Shown one piece after another: positions 54,964 through 64,000 of a stretch of DNA of 64,000 nt. The position numbers and the translations under genes were made by a program. Each line of letters starts with the position of its first letter. The first letter of the stretch is position 1. A model generated the notes under the pieces. That model was not told where the DNA came from. It worked only from the letters and a program-made list of their open reading frames with translations, and did no database searches. This DNA is from Paracoccus methylovorus (GTDB lineage Bacteria; Pseudomonadota; Alphaproteobacteria; Rhodobacterales; Rhodobacteraceae), in the NCBI RefSeq assembly GCF_016919705.1, contig NZ_CP070371.1, forward strand, positions 124,001 to 188,000, written 5' to 3'.

Positions 54964-56936
54964 CACGCGGCCAGAAGACCAGTGAGCGGCTTTTGCTCGA
55001 ACCTCAGATGAACGTGGACTGGCAGGGGGACAAGTCCCGCCAGCCGCCGGCCTCCAAGCCGATGGGAACCGGGCCCACGATCGACCGGCAGGCCGGGCGT
55101 ATTCCCGCCGTGCCCGCCATGCACCCGGCGAAAGATGGTGCGGCCTTTCACAAGCGTGTCTCCGAGCCGGATATCACCGGCGCGCTGGGCGCGACGATAC
55201 GCCGGATCTGGGCCAATATTCTGGGCGTCCTGCTGTTCAGCGGCGTGACCAATCTGCTGGTGCTGGCGATCCCGGTCTATCTGTTCCAGATTTCGGACCG
55301 GGTGCTGACCAGCCGTTCGGTCGATACGCTGGTCATGCTGACGGTGGTGATCGTCGGTGCGGTGCTGCTGCAGGTGGTCTTCGATGCCGTCCGTCGCGGT
55401 ATGCTTTTGCGCAGTTCGGTCGATATCTCGGCCCGGCTGGGCTCACCCATCCTGGCGGCGGCCGCCCGTGCTTCGCTGCAAAGCAGCGGGCAGGAATACC
55501 AGACGCTGGGCGATTTGCAGCAGGTGCGCAGTTTTCTGGTATCGGGCACCTTGCTGTCGCTGCTGGACCTGCCCTTCGCGCCGCTGTTCATTCTGGCGAT
55601 ATTTCTGGTCCATCCGCATCTGGGCCTGATCGTGCTGACCACGGCGGGGGTGCTGATGGTGATCGCGTTGATCAACCAGCGCGCCACCGCGAAATCCTTT
55701 TCCGAGGCAAACCGGCATCTGAGCAGGGCGAACCTGCATCTGGATTCGATGATGCGCAATTCGCAGATCATCAATGCGCTGGCCATGATCCCCGAGGCCG
55801 TGACCATCTGGGGCCGGGATGCCGCCAGCTCGATGGCGGCGCAGGTGCGGGCGCAGGACCGCAACATTATCTTTGCGGGCGCCTCGCGCGGGGTGCGGTT
55901 GCTGACACAGGTGGGGCTGCTGGGCTGGGGCGCCTATCTTGCCCTGCGCGGCGAGATCACCGGCGGCATGGTCATCGCGGCCTCGATCATTGCAGGCCGC
56001 GCGCTGGCCCCGATCGAAGGCGCCATCGAGGGTTGGAACAACGTGCTTTTGTCGCGCGCGGCCTATGGCCGTATTTCGTCTTTGCTGAAATCCTCGCCTC
56101 TGAACCAGCAACGGCTGAGATTGCCCCACCCCGAAGGCCGGCTGGACGTCGAACGGCTGCTTTACGTTCCGAACGGAACCAAGCGGGTGGTGCTGAACGC
56201 CATCACATTCTCGCTGAACCCCGGCACCTCTCTGGCCATCGTCGGCAAATCCGGGGCGGGCAAGACGACGCTGGGCAAGATGCTGGTCGGCTCGATTCTG
56301 CCCACATCGGGCAGTGTGCGGCTGGACCTGATGGACCTGCGCAACTGGGACCAGCGGCAGTTGGGCCAGTGCATCGGTTACTTGCCGCAGGACGTGCAGC
56401 TGTTTCCCGGCAGCATCAAGGACAATATCGCCCGGATGCGGCCGGATGCCCGCGACGACGAAATCTATCAGGCCGCTGTGTTGGCAGATGTCCATGACAT
56501 GATCGCCAAACTGCCCGAGGGCTATGAAACCATCGTGACCGCCGACGGATCGCCGCTTTCAGGCGGGCAGAAGCAGCGCATCGGTTTGGCGCGGGCCTTT
56601 TTCGGCGGTCCCCGGCTGGTGGTGCTGGATGAGCCGAATTCAAACCTGGACACGGCAGGGGACCGCGCCCTGTCCCGGGCCATGGCGCTGGCCAAAAAGG
56701 ACGGCATCACGATGATCGTGGTGACGCAGAAATACCAGCTTTTGCAGGATGTGGACAACATCATGCTGCTGGCCGACGGGCAGATTGCCGCGTTTGGCGG
56801 ACGCAATCAGATGCTGGAGCGGCTGGCCAACAAAAAACAGGCCGGTGCCAGCCCGCCTGTCCCGGCGCAGCCAGCAGCCACCCCAACCACGATGACGCCC
56901 CCCGCATCAGAGGCAGGACATGACCAGCAGGAGTGA
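54960..56936 (+). CDS. Type I secretion ABC transporter (permease-ATPase)
   Basis: A 658-aa inner membrane exporter of the HlyB/PrsD type, without a C39 peptidase domain. The N-terminal 80 residues are polar, then about six helices (ILGVLLFSGVTNLLVLAIPV), then the ATPase with Walker A IVGKSGAGKTTLGKM, signature PLSGGQKQRIGLARAFFGG and Walker B LVVLDEPNSNLD. It is coupled by overlap to the gene before (4 bp) and to the HlyD gene after (17 bp). A Pro/Ala-rich C-terminal tail is present. No outer membrane TolC-like gene is in the window. Confidence 0.92.
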   Translation: MTRGQKTSERLLLEPQMNVDWQGDKSRQPPASKPMGTGPTIDRQAGRIPAVPAMHPAKDGAAFHKRVSEPDITGALGATIRRIWANILGVLLFSGVTNLLVLAIPVYLFQISDRVLTSRSVDTLVMLTVVIVGAVLLQVVFDAVRRGMLLRSSVDISARLGSPILAAAARASLQSSGQEYQTLGDLQQVRSFLVSGTLLSLLDLPFAPLFILAIFLVHPHLGLIVLTTAGVLMVIALINQRATAKSFSEANRHLSRANLHLDSMMRNSQIINALAMIPEAVTIWGRDAASSMAAQVRAQDRNIIFAGASRGVRLLTQVGLLGWGAYLALRGEITGGMVIAASIIAGRALAPIEGAIEGWNNVLLSRAAYGRISSLLKSSPLNQQRLRLPHPEGRLDVERLLYVPNGTKRVVLNAITFSLNPGTSLAIVGKSGAGKTTLGKMLVGSILPTSGSVRLDLMDLRNWDQRQLGQCIGYLPQDVQLFPGSIKDNIARMRPDARDDEIYQAAVLADVHDMIAKLPEGYETIVTADGSPLSGGQKQRIGLARAFFGGPRLVVLDEPNSNLDTAGDRALSRAMALAKKDGITMIVVTQKYQLLQDVDNIMLLADGQIAAFGGRNQMLERLANKKQAGASPPVPAQPAATPTTMTPPASEAGHDQQE

Positions 56937-58251
56937 TCCCGACGGCCTTTATGAACGGGTCCCGCGCTCGGTAACCGGGCATCTGGTCTTTGGCCTTGTG
57001 CTGCTGGTCTTGTCGCTGGGCGGCTTTGGCACCTGGGCCTTTCGTGCGCCGCTATCGGCGGCGGTGATGGCGCCGGGCAGTTTTGTCGCCACCGGCCGCA
57101 ACAAGATCGTCCAGCATCTGGAGGGCGGCATCATCCGCGAAATCCTGGTGGACGAAGGGGACGCGGTGACCGAGGGCCAGACGCTGATCCGGCTGGACCG
57201 CACCGCTTCGATTGCCAACCGCCGCGAACTTGAATTGCGCCGCGCCCGGCTAGAGGCGATCAGCGCCCGGCTGCGCGCCGAATATGCCGGGGCGGAAACG
57301 CTGACCTTCAACGACTTCCTGCTGGAACACAAAGAGGAAACAAGCTTTGCCGCCATCATGGCTGAACAGCAGGCCGCCTTTCACGCCGCTCGCGCCAAGG
57401 TGGAAGGAGAGGTTGTCTTGCTGAAAAGCAATATCTCGGCCAGCCGGTCCCGCATCGAGGGTTATGAACGACAGCTTACCGCGGTCGAAACCCAGCTTGC
57501 CCTGCTGCGCGAGGATCAGGGCGCCCGCGCATCGCTGCTGGAGCGGGGGCTGGTGCGGCGCAGCGATGTCAACGCCCTGTCGCGGGCCGTCGCCGATGCC
57601 GAGGGCGAGAGTGGCCGCATCAGTGCGCTGATCGCCGAGACGCAGGAAGCCGTGCGCAAGGCCGAAAGCGAAATCGAGCAGACCCTGGCCCAGCACAAGC
57701 AAACCGCGCTGGACGAAAGCCAGGGTATCGAGGCGGAGCTGGACAGCGTTCGCGAACAATCGCTGAAGGCGCAGGATGTGGTGGAACGGTCCTATATCAC
57801 CTCGCCCGTGTCAGGTACGATCGTGCGCATGCACTATCACACCTCGGGCGGCGTGATCGAGGCCGGCAAGCCGATCCTGGAAATCCTGCCGCAAGATGCG
57901 CCGCTGATCATCGAGACCTTTGTGTCGCGCACCGACATCGACGAAATCGAGATCGGGCAGAAGGCGTCGGTACGGCTGACCTCGCTGAACCAGCGCACGA
58001 CGCCGGTGCTTCAGGGCGAGTTGGTCTATGTCTCGGCCGATGCGCTGACCACCGAAACCGACGGTATCCAGCGCGAGGTCTATGTCGTCCGCATCGACCT
58101 GTCCCCGCTGGAGCTTAATCGGGTTAACGGCTTTCGGCCCACGCCGGGCATGCCGGCGGAAGTCATGATCGAGACCTCTGCCAGAACATTCGCCCAATAT
58201 CTGATCAAGCCCATCGAAGACAGCCTTGCGCGTGCTTTCCGCGAGAACTAG
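56920..58251 (+). CDS. HlyD-family type I secretion periplasmic adaptor
   Basis: A 443-aa membrane fusion protein. One N-terminal helix ([20 protein letters not shown]) is followed by a biotinyl-lipoyl half motif ([20 protein letters not shown]), a long coiled coil (about residues 95-290) and a barrel part ending with [19 protein letters not shown], the classical HlyD C-terminal signature region. It links the ABC transporter to an outer membrane channel. It overlaps the ABC gene by 17 bp and ends the locus. Confidence 0.94.
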   Translation: MTSRSDPDGLYERVPRSVTGHLVFGLVLLVLSLGGFGTWAFRAPLSAAVMAPGSFVATGRNKIVQHLEGGIIREILVDEGDAVTEGQTLIRLDRTASIANRRELELRRARLEAISARLRAEYAGAETLTFNDFLLEHKEETSFAAIMAEQQAAFHAARAKVEGEVVLLKSNISASRSRIEGYERQLTAVETQLALLREDQGARASLLERGLVRRSDVNALSRAVADAEGESGRISALIAETQEAVRKAESEIEQTLAQHKQTALDESQGIEAELDSVREQSLKAQDVVERSYITSPVSGTIVRMHYHTSGGVIEAGKPILEILPQDAPLIIETFVSRTDIDEIEIGQKASVRLTSLNQRTTPVLQGELVYVSADALTTETDGIQREVYVVRIDLSPLELNRVNGFRPTPGMPAEVMIETSARTFAQYLIKPIEDSLARAFREN

Positions 58252-58330
58252 GGCCGGTTGAAGCCTGTCGCGCCGTGCCACGCGACTTTGGCAGCGCCGT
58301 TATGGCCGGCAAGGATTCCCGTCTGTTTGT

Positions 58331-58360
58331 CCTGTCCGTGAACGGGCAGGTCGCGATTTT
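58331..58360 (+). terminator. Possible terminator of the secretion locus
   Basis: CCTGTCCG pairs with CGGGCAGG (one G-U), loop TGAA, and ATTTT follows a few bases later. It lies about 80 bp after the HlyD stop. The T run is short, so it is only a candidate. Confidence 0.45.
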
Positions 58361-58451
58361 GTCCCGTGCCGATCTGCGGTCTGGCGGGGCTGTGGGGATT
58401 GCCCCTTGCCCCGGCTGGGGCTATCGCAGGCAAAAAGGAGGTCCAGGAACC

Positions 58452-59552
58452 ATGAGCTTCAACACCTTCGGCCGCGTCTTCACCTTTACCACCTGGGGCG
58501 AAAGCCATGGCCCGGCGCTTGGCGCGACAGTGGACGGCTGCCCGCCCGGTGTTGCGCTTGATGAAGACTGGATCCAGCAATTCCTGGACCGTCGCCGTCC
58601 CGGCACGTCTAAATTCACCACCCAGCGGCAAGAGCCGGACCGGGTCCGCATCCTCTCGGGCACGTTCGAGGGCAAGACGACCGGCACTCCCATCCAGTTG
58701 ATGATCGAAAACACCGACCAGCGCAGCAAGGATTACGGCGACATCGCGGCAGCCTTCCGGCCCGGCCATGCCGACATCACCTATCACCTGAAATACGGCA
58801 TCCGCGACTATCGCGGCGGCGGGCGCTCCAGCGCGCGCGAAACCGCAGCGCGTGTCGCGGCCGGTGGCGTGGCGCAGGCCGTGTTGCGCGACCTTGTGCC
58901 CGGCCTGAAGATCACCGGCTATATGGTCCAGATGGGAAAGCTGCATCTGGACCCCGCGAATTTCGCCGCGACCGAGATCGGCAACAACCCGTTCTTCCTG
59001 CCTGATGCCAGCGCCGTGCCGGAATGGGAGGATTACCTGAACAATATCCGCAAGGCGCAGGACAGTGTCGGCGCCGCCATCGAGGTGTTGATCCAGGGCT
59101 GCCCGCCCGGACTTGGTGCCCCGGTCTATGCCAAGCTCGATACCGATCTGGCCGCCGCGATGATGTCGATCAACGCGGTGAAAGGCGTCGAGATCGGCGA
59201 GGGCATGGCCGCTGCCACCCTGACCGGCACCGCCAATGCCGACGAGATCCGCATGGGCAATGAGGGGCCGCGCTTTCTGTCCAATCATGCCGGAGGGATT
59301 CTGGGCGGCATCTCGACCGGGCAGGACATTGTGGTGCGATTCGCGGTCAAGCCGACGAGCTCGATCCTGACCCCGCGTCGCACGATCAACCAGAAGGGCG
59401 AAGAGATCGAACTGATCACCAAGGGCCGCCACGATCCCTGCGTCGGCATTCGCGCCGTCCCCATCGCCGAGGCGATGGCGGCCTGTGTGATTCTGGACCA
59501 CCTGCTGGCGGATCGGGCGCAGACCGGCGGTCAGCGCGGCCGGATAGGCTGA
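58452..59552 (+). CDS. aroC: Chorismate synthase
   Basis: Last step of the shikimate pathway, converting EPSP to chorismate with reduced FMN. A 366-aa protein with [20 protein letters not shown] at the N-terminus, the [18 protein letters not shown] segment, [18 protein letters not shown] and the C-terminal [18 protein letters not shown], all classic. The ATG at 58452 has AGGAGGT and CAGGAA upstream; a longer frame to 58275 is rejected. It is transcribed independently of the secretion locus. Confidence 0.97.
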   Translation: MSFNTFGRVFTFTTWGESHGPALGATVDGCPPGVALDEDWIQQFLDRRRPGTSKFTTQRQEPDRVRILSGTFEGKTTGTPIQLMIENTDQRSKDYGDIAAAFRPGHADITYHLKYGIRDYRGGGRSSARETAARVAAGGVAQAVLRDLVPGLKITGYMVQMGKLHLDPANFAATEIGNNPFFLPDASAVPEWEDYLNNIRKAQDSVGAAIEVLIQGCPPGLGAPVYAKLDTDLAAAMMSINAVKGVEIGEGMAAATLTGTANADEIRMGNEGPRFLSNHAGGILGGISTGQDIVVRFAVKPTSSILTPRRTINQKGEEIELITKGRHDPCVGIRAVPIAEAMAACVILDHLLADRAQTGGQRGRIG

Positions 59553-59582
59553 TTTCAAACGGGATTTCCTAACTCGCCGTGA

Positions 59583-59622
59583 TTGTCGCGGAACTGTTAC
59601 ATTTCTTTCGCATAACCGTCGC
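59583..59622 (+). promoter_or_regulatory. Pho box array upstream of pstS
   Basis: Four 7-base half sites with an exact 11-bp period: TTGTCGC (59583), CTGTTAC (59594), CTTTCGC (59605) and CCGTCGC (59616), each followed by a 4-bp spacer. This matches the known PhoB pattern of TGTCA-like repeats. It lies about 60 bp before the pstS start. Confidence 0.85.
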
Positions 59623-59684
59623 ACCAGAGATTTAGAGAGTGCGCAGGCCGAATCCGGCCCCATGGAAATGTCAGGAGTGATCCT

Positions 59685-60713
59685 ATGAAATCCGCGAAAC
59701 TCACCGTGTCGGCGCTGGCCCTGATCGCTGCCTCGGCCACGACCGCCGCCGCCCGCGACCAGATCCAGGTCTCGGGTTCGTCCACGGTGCTGCCCTATTC
59801 GACCATCGTTGCCGAAGCCTTTGGCGAGAACACCGATTTCCCGACCCCGGTGGTCGAATCGGGTGGTTCCTCGGCCGGTCTGAAGAAATTCTGCGAAGGC
59901 GTGGGCGAGAACACCGTCGACATCGCCAACTCCAGCCGTCGGATCAAGGACAGCGAAATCGAGGCCTGCAAGGCCGCCGGCGTGACCGACATCATGGAAG
60001 TCCGCATCGGCTATGACGGCATCGTCTTTGCCAGCGATATCAACAGCAACGACTTTGTGTTCACTGCCGCGGACTGGTTCAATGCGCTTGCGGTGGAGGT
60101 CGTCGTTGACGGTAAGGTCGTCGCCAATCCCTTTACCAACTGGAACCAGATCCGCGCCGATCTGCCGGACCAGGAAATCCTGGCTTTCATTCCCGGCACC
60201 AAGCACGGCACCCGCGAAGTCTTTGAAGAAAAGGTGATCGCGGCGGGCTGCGAAGAGTCCGGCGCGGCCGAGGTGTTCAAGGCTGAGAAGGGCGAGGAAG
60301 AGGGCGTATCGGCCTGCACGGCGCTGCGCACCGACGGCAAGTCCATAGACATCGACGGCGACTACACCGAAACGCTGGCCCGCATCCAGTCGGCCCAGAA
60401 CGGCATCGGCGTCTTTGGCCTGTCCTTCTATGAAAACAACACCGACAAGCTGAAGGTCGCGACCATCGGCGGCGTCGCCCCCTCGACCGAGACCATCGCT
60501 TCGGGCGAATATCCGGTGTCGCGCCCGCTGTTCTTCTACGTGAAGAAACAACATATCGATACGATTCCGGGGCTGCTGGAGTTCGCGGAATTCTTCGTTT
60601 CGGACGAGATGGCCGGGCCAGACGGACCACTGGTCGCCTATGGTCTGGTTGCGGATCCCGAACTGGCTGCGACGCAGCAAGCCGTTGCCGACCAAGTGAC
60701 CATCACCCAATGA
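59685..60713 (+). CDS. pstS: Periplasmic phosphate-binding protein
   Basis: A 342-aa solute-binding protein of the high-affinity phosphate ABC transporter. The signal peptide (ALIAASATTAAARDQ) is followed by the phosphate-binding segment VSGSSTVLPYSTIVAEAFG, with SGGSSAGLKKFCEG and IANSSRRIKDSEIEACKAAG further on. Expression is expected under phosphate limitation because of the Pho box array. A hairpin separates it from pstC, which would favour higher PstS levels. The ATG has an AGGAG site upstream. Confidence 0.95.
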   Translation: MKSAKLTVSALALIAASATTAAARDQIQVSGSSTVLPYSTIVAEAFGENTDFPTPVVESGGSSAGLKKFCEGVGENTVDIANSSRRIKDSEIEACKAAGVTDIMEVRIGYDGIVFASDINSNDFVFTAADWFNALAVEVVVDGKVVANPFTNWNQIRADLPDQEILAFIPGTKHGTREVFEEKVIAAGCEESGAAEVFKAEKGEEEGVSACTALRTDGKSIDIDGDYTETLARIQSAQNGIGVFGLSFYENNTDKLKVATIGGVAPSTETIASGEYPVSRPLFFYVKKQHIDTIPGLLEFAEFFVSDEMAGPDGPLVAYGLVADPELAATQQAVADQVTITQ

Positions 60714-60721
60714 TCTGTCGG

Positions 60722-60741
60722 GCGCGGGGGAATACCCCCGC
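60722..60741 (+). terminator. Hairpin between pstS and pstC
   Basis: CGCGGGGG pairs perfectly with CCCCCGCG around AATA, 8 bp after the pstS stop. No T run follows, so it is likely a 3' end stabiliser or partial terminator that raises pstS over the permease genes. Confidence 0.65.
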
Positions 60742-60774
60742 GTCCCTTTCCATTTCCCTGTCCCGAGGGCCTAT

Positions 60775-61965
60775 ATGCCTGTTTCATGGACCTTGCTGAT
60801 CGTCGTAGCCCTTGCCTGCGCAGGCTATCTTGTCGCCCGCGCCCGCGTCATCGCGCTGGCCGGAGGTGACGTGCGGCAACTGCATTCGCGGCCCAGCTAT
60901 CACGGTTGGAACGCGGCGCTGCTCACGGCGCTGCCTGCGCTGTTTCTGATCGCGCTTTGGCGCTTTTTGCAACCTGCCGCCAGTGCGACGCCCATCGCAA
61001 TCGTGGCGCTGATCCTGGCCGCCGCCGGACTGGCGCTGGCGCTTGGCAGGGCCGCGCCGGCTTTTCGCGCCCGCAATGCGGTCGAAAGCATGGTCAAGGG
61101 CCTGCTGATCCTGTGTTCCAGCATCGCCATCCTGACCACCGCCGGGATCGTCTTTTCGATGCTGTTCGAAACCGGGCATTTCTTCCAGCAATATTCCTGG
61201 CGGGATTTCTTTTTCGGGACCACCTGGTCGCCGCGTTTTGGCGGCGGCTCGCAGCTTGGCATCCTGCCGCTGCTTTGGGGCACGCTCTATATCTCGCTGA
61301 TCGCGCTCGTGGTTGCGGTGCCGATCGGCCTGTTCGCGGCGATCTACATGTCCGAATATGCCTCATCAAAGCTGCGCAGCTTCGCCAAGCCGCTGATCGA
61401 GGTGCTCGCCGGTATCCCGACCATCGTTTATGGTCTTTTCGCGCTGATTACCGTTGGTCCGATGCTGCGCGACTATTTCGCCCAGCCGCTGGGGCTGGGC
61501 AATTCCGGCTCGTCGGTGATGACGGCGGGACTTGTCATGGGCATCATGCTGATCCCCTTTGTCAGCTCGCTTTCGGATGACATCATCAACGCCGTCCCGC
61601 AATCCTTGCGCGACGGTGCGCTTGGCCTTGGCTCGACGCAATCGGAAACGGTGCGCAAGGTGGTGCTGCCCGCCGCCCTGCCGGGCATCGTTGGCGCCGT
61701 GCTGCTGGCCGCCTCGCGCGCCATCGGCGAAACGATGATCGTCGTGCTGGGGGCAGGGGCCGCGGCACGCATGGATCTGAACCCGTTCGAGGCGATGACC
61801 ACCATCACCGTCAAGATCGTCAGCCAGTTGACCGGCGACAACGATTTTGCCGCCCCCGAGACGCTGGTCGCCTTTGCCCTTGGCCTGACGCTTTTCGTCA
61901 TCACGCTAGGGCTGAACATCGTCGCCCTTTACGTTGTGCGCAAATACCGGGAGCAGTACGAATGA
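60775..61965 (+). CDS. pstC: Phosphate ABC transporter permease PstC
   Basis: A 396-aa inner membrane subunit. An N-terminal extension with two helices precedes the core binding-protein-dependent permease domain. The EAA-type loop is in ALGLGSTQSETVRKVVLPAALPG, and LAGIPTIVYGLFALIT and ASRAIGETMIVVLGAGAAARMD are PstC hallmarks. The stop overlaps pstA by 4 bp. It forms the membrane pore together with PstA. Confidence 0.94.
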   Translation: MPVSWTLLIVVALACAGYLVARARVIALAGGDVRQLHSRPSYHGWNAALLTALPALFLIALWRFLQPAASATPIAIVALILAAAGLALALGRAAPAFRARNAVESMVKGLLILCSSIAILTTAGIVFSMLFETGHFFQQYSWRDFFFGTTWSPRFGGGSQLGILPLLWGTLYISLIALVVAVPIGLFAAIYMSEYASSKLRSFAKPLIEVLAGIPTIVYGLFALITVGPMLRDYFAQPLGLGNSGSSVMTAGLVMGIMLIPFVSSLSDDIINAVPQSLRDGALGLGSTQSETVRKVVLPAALPGIVGAVLLAASRAIGETMIVVLGAGAAARMDLNPFEAMTTITVKIVSQLTGDNDFAAPETLVAFALGLTLFVITLGLNIVALYVVRKYREQYE

Positions 61966-63305
61966 GCGACGCAACCTTGAACGGCGCGCAGCCCCGGCCC
62001 AAGCTTCTGGCGGCCGATGCGCATACCCGCAAGCGCAACGCCGCCGAAAGACGTTTTCGTGCCTATGGCCTGGGCGCCATCGCGATCTCGATGGTGATGC
62101 TGGTGATCCTGCTGTTCACCATCATCACCGGCGGCATGGGGGCCTTTCGCCAGACCTTTCTGCAAATCCCGGTGATGCTGGATGCGGCGCAACTGGACAA
62201 GAATGGCAACCGCGACCCCGATGACATCCGCAAGGTCCTGACCCTGACCTATGGCAAGATCCTGCAACAATCGCTGGAACAGACCATTGTCGACAGGGGT
62301 ATCGTCATCGACGATCTGTCGGACAAGGATGTTGCCGGGCTGATTTCCAAAGAGGCCTCGGCCCAGTTGCGCAACCGCGTGCTGGCCGATCCCGAACTGA
62401 TCGGCCAGACGGTCGATACCCGCGTGCTGGTGAATGGCCGTGTGGATGGCTATTTCAAGGGCCGCGTCACCATGGAAAGTGCTGCGCGCGACGCCAACAC
62501 CTCGCCCGCGCAGCTTGAGCTTGCCAATGCGCTCAAGGCAGAGGGGCTGCTGGCGACAAAGTGGAACTGGGCTTTCCTGACCAGCCCCGATGCCTCTGAC
62601 CAACGCCCCGAGGCGGCGGGGGTGGGTATCGCCATCCTAGGTTCGCTTTACATGATGCTGGTGGTGTTGGTGCTTGCGGTGCCGATCGGTGTCGCCGCCT
62701 CGATCTATCTTGAGGAATTCGCCCCCAAGAATCGTTGGACCGACATTATCGAGGTGAATATCTCGAACCTTGCCGCCGTGCCTTCGATCGTCTTCGGCAT
62801 CCTCGGCCTTGCTGCCTTCATCAACTTTGCCGGCCTGCCGCAATCCGCGCCCATCGTCGGGGGTCTGGTGCTGACGCTGATGACGCTGCCCACCATCATC
62901 ATCGCCACCCGCGCAGCGTTAAAGGCGGTGCCGCCCTCGATCCGCGACGCGGCGCTGGGGGTGGGCGCATCGAAAATGCAATCGGTGTTCCACCATGTGC
63001 TGCCGCTGGCCATGCCCGGCATCCTGACCGGCACCATCATCGGTCTGGCGCAGGCGCTTGGCGAAACCGCGCCGCTGCTGCTGATCGGCATGGTGGCATT
63101 CGTCAAGAATTTCCCCTCGGCGCCGCCGGACGGGCTGTTCGACCCCGCCTCGGCCCTGCCGGTGCAGGTCTATAACTGGACCCAGCGCGCCGATCCGGCC
63201 TTTATGGAACGCGCTTCGGGGGCGATTATCGTGCTTCTGGTGTTCCTGCTTTGCATGAACCTGTTTGCCATCTTCCTGCGTCGCAAGTTCGAGCGCCGGT
63301 GGTAA
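61962..63305 (+). CDS. pstA: Phosphate ABC transporter permease PstA
   Basis: A 447-aa subunit. After a first helix ([20 protein letters not shown]) there is a large soluble insert (about residues 70-215, including the [17 protein letters not shown] region) and then the permease core with [38 protein letters not shown] and the loop [20 protein letters not shown]. The periplasmic insert makes it longer than E. coli PstA, as in other alphaproteobacteria. The start overlaps the pstC stop (ATGA). Confidence 0.94.
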   Translation: MSDATLNGAQPRPKLLAADAHTRKRNAAERRFRAYGLGAIAISMVMLVILLFTIITGGMGAFRQTFLQIPVMLDAAQLDKNGNRDPDDIRKVLTLTYGKILQQSLEQTIVDRGIVIDDLSDKDVAGLISKEASAQLRNRVLADPELIGQTVDTRVLVNGRVDGYFKGRVTMESAARDANTSPAQLELANALKAEGLLATKWNWAFLTSPDASDQRPEAAGVGIAILGSLYMMLVVLVLAVPIGVAASIYLEEFAPKNRWTDIIEVNISNLAAVPSIVFGILGLAAFINFAGLPQSAPIVGGLVLTLMTLPTIIIATRAALKAVPPSIRDAALGVGASKMQSVFHHVLPLAMPGILTGTIIGLAQALGETAPLLLIGMVAFVKNFPSAPPDGLFDPASALPVQVYNWTQRADPAFMERASGAIIVLLVFLLCMNLFAIFLRRKFERRW

Positions 63306-63325
63306 TCCTTGAGAGGAGACCCGAC

Positions 63326-64000
63326 ATGAACGACATGAGTATTCTGGAGCGCGCTGTGGAGCAGACGGAAATCAAGATCTCGGCCAGCGATGTGCAGGTC
63401 TGGTACGGCGAAAAACACGCCATCAAGGACGTGAACGTCGATCTGCTGGACAAGACTGTGACCGCCTTCATCGGCCCCTCGGGTTGTGGCAAATCGACCT
63501 TTCTGCGCTGCCTGAACCGCATGAACGACACCATCGACATTTCCCGCGTCGAAGGCCGGATCATGCTGGACGGCGAGGATATCTATGACAAGCGGGTGGA
63601 CCCGGTGCAGTTGCGCGCCAAGGTCGGCATGGTGTTCCAAAAGCCGAACCCCTTTCCCAAGTCCATCTATGACAACGTGGCCTATGGTCCCCGTATCCAC
63701 GGTCTGGCCCGCAGCCGCACCGAACTGGACGAGATCGTCGAAAGATCGTTGCGCGGTGCGGCCCTGTGGAACGAGGTCAAGGACCGGCTCAGCGAACCCG
63801 GCACCGGCCTGTCGGGCGGCCAGCAGCAGCGGCTTTGCATTGCCCGGGCCGTGGCCACCCAGCCCGAGGTGCTGCTGATGGACGAACCCTGCTCGGCACT
63901 GGACCCCATCGCCACCAGCCAGGTCGAAGAGCTGATCGACCAGTTGCGCGCCGAATTCTCGGTGGTGATCGTGACGCACTCGATGCAGCAGGCGGCACGT
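63326..64000 (+). CDS. pstB: Phosphate ABC transporter ATPase PstB (3' end missing)
   Basis: The first 225 codons of the ATPase, running off the window end. Walker [20 protein letters not shown], the Q-loop [20 protein letters not shown], signature [17 protein letters not shown], Walker [16 protein letters not shown] and the switch His in [12 protein letters not shown] are present, so only about 30 residues are missing. The ATG at 63326 follows a GAGAGGAG sequence. phoU and phoB would be expected beyond the border. Confidence 0.95.
   Translation, partial: MNDMSILERAVEQTEIKISASDVQVWYGEKHAIKDVNVDLLDKTVTAFIGPSGCGKSTFLRCLNRMNDTIDISRVEGRIMLDGEDIYDKRVDPVQLRAKVGMVFQKPNPFPKSIYDNVAYGPRIHGLARSRTELDEIVERSLRGAALWNEVKDRLSEPGTGLSGGQQQRLCIARAVATQPEVLLMDEPCSALDPIATSQVEELIDQLRAEFSVVIVTHSMQQAAR

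Noticed and set aside
58248..60710. 820-aa open frame on the minus strand across aroC and pstS
   Set aside because: It covers two certain genes in antisense and has no recognisable domain. Long antisense frames are common in GC-rich genes.

Overview
The window is a GC-rich alphaproteobacterial chromosome segment, most likely from a Paracoccus or close Rhodobacterales relative. The reasons are the ftsZ-lpxC-bamD-recN gene order, an assimilatory nitrate locus of the Paracoccus nasTSAB type, the RamB/ScfR-type regulator, the bactofilin plus M23 peptidase pair and the family of short extragenic repeats. This assignment comes from protein recognition and gene order only; no database search was possible.

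Layout. 1-5.2 kb (+): the 3' part of ftsZ, lpxC, bamD and recN (division, lipid A, outer membrane assembly, DNA repair). 5.2-11.3 kb (mostly -): a valine catabolic cluster (mmsA, acyl-CoA dehydrogenase, 3-hydroxyisobutyryl-CoA hydrolase, mmsB) with a divergent LysR regulator. 11.4-18.7 kb: a CBS protein, coaD, a membrane protein, bactofilin/M23 peptidase, a RamB/ScfR-like regulator, a Bcr/CflA efflux pump and a DUF486 protein. 18.7-30.4 kb: housekeeping genes dnaB, pyrE, pyrC, gap, a lone fliG, purB, glnA-glnB and the NAD(P)HX repair enzyme. At 30.45 kb a tRNA-Leu(UAG) is followed by integrase remnants and two divergent, AT-richer glycosyltransferase genes, which looks like a decayed island. 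33.3-37.8 kb: an unknown gene, tex, pdxY and a MOSC gene. 38.1-46.8 kb: nasT-nasS, a structured leader, then nasA-nasB-nasG-nasC for nitrate and nitrite assimilation. 47-49 kb: a copper-delivery set (DUF2946-like, YcnI-PCuAC fusion, Sco1). 49.1-58.3 kb: the accessory highlight, a CsgD/LuxR-like regulator with a possible HEPN partner, divergent from a silk-like low-complexity protein, a repeat-motif companion, a type I secretion ABC transporter and its HlyD adaptor. 58.4-64 kb: aroC, then a Pho-box-driven pstSCAB operon cut by the window end.

How the genes work together. Nitrogen control runs through PII/GlnA and the NasS-NasT sensor-antiterminator pair, whose RNA target is visible ahead of nasA. 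Phosphate uptake is preceded by four in-phase Pho half-sites. The 49-58 kb block reads as a self-contained export module for a fibrous, very acidic, Gly/Asn/Ala-rich extracellular protein, plausibly a matrix component, and is the best candidate here for an undescribed system. A family of short Rhodobacterales-type repeats occurs as an inverted pair (20.3 kb), between convergent genes (36.2 kb) and, unusually, inside the MOSC coding sequence (37.6 kb).
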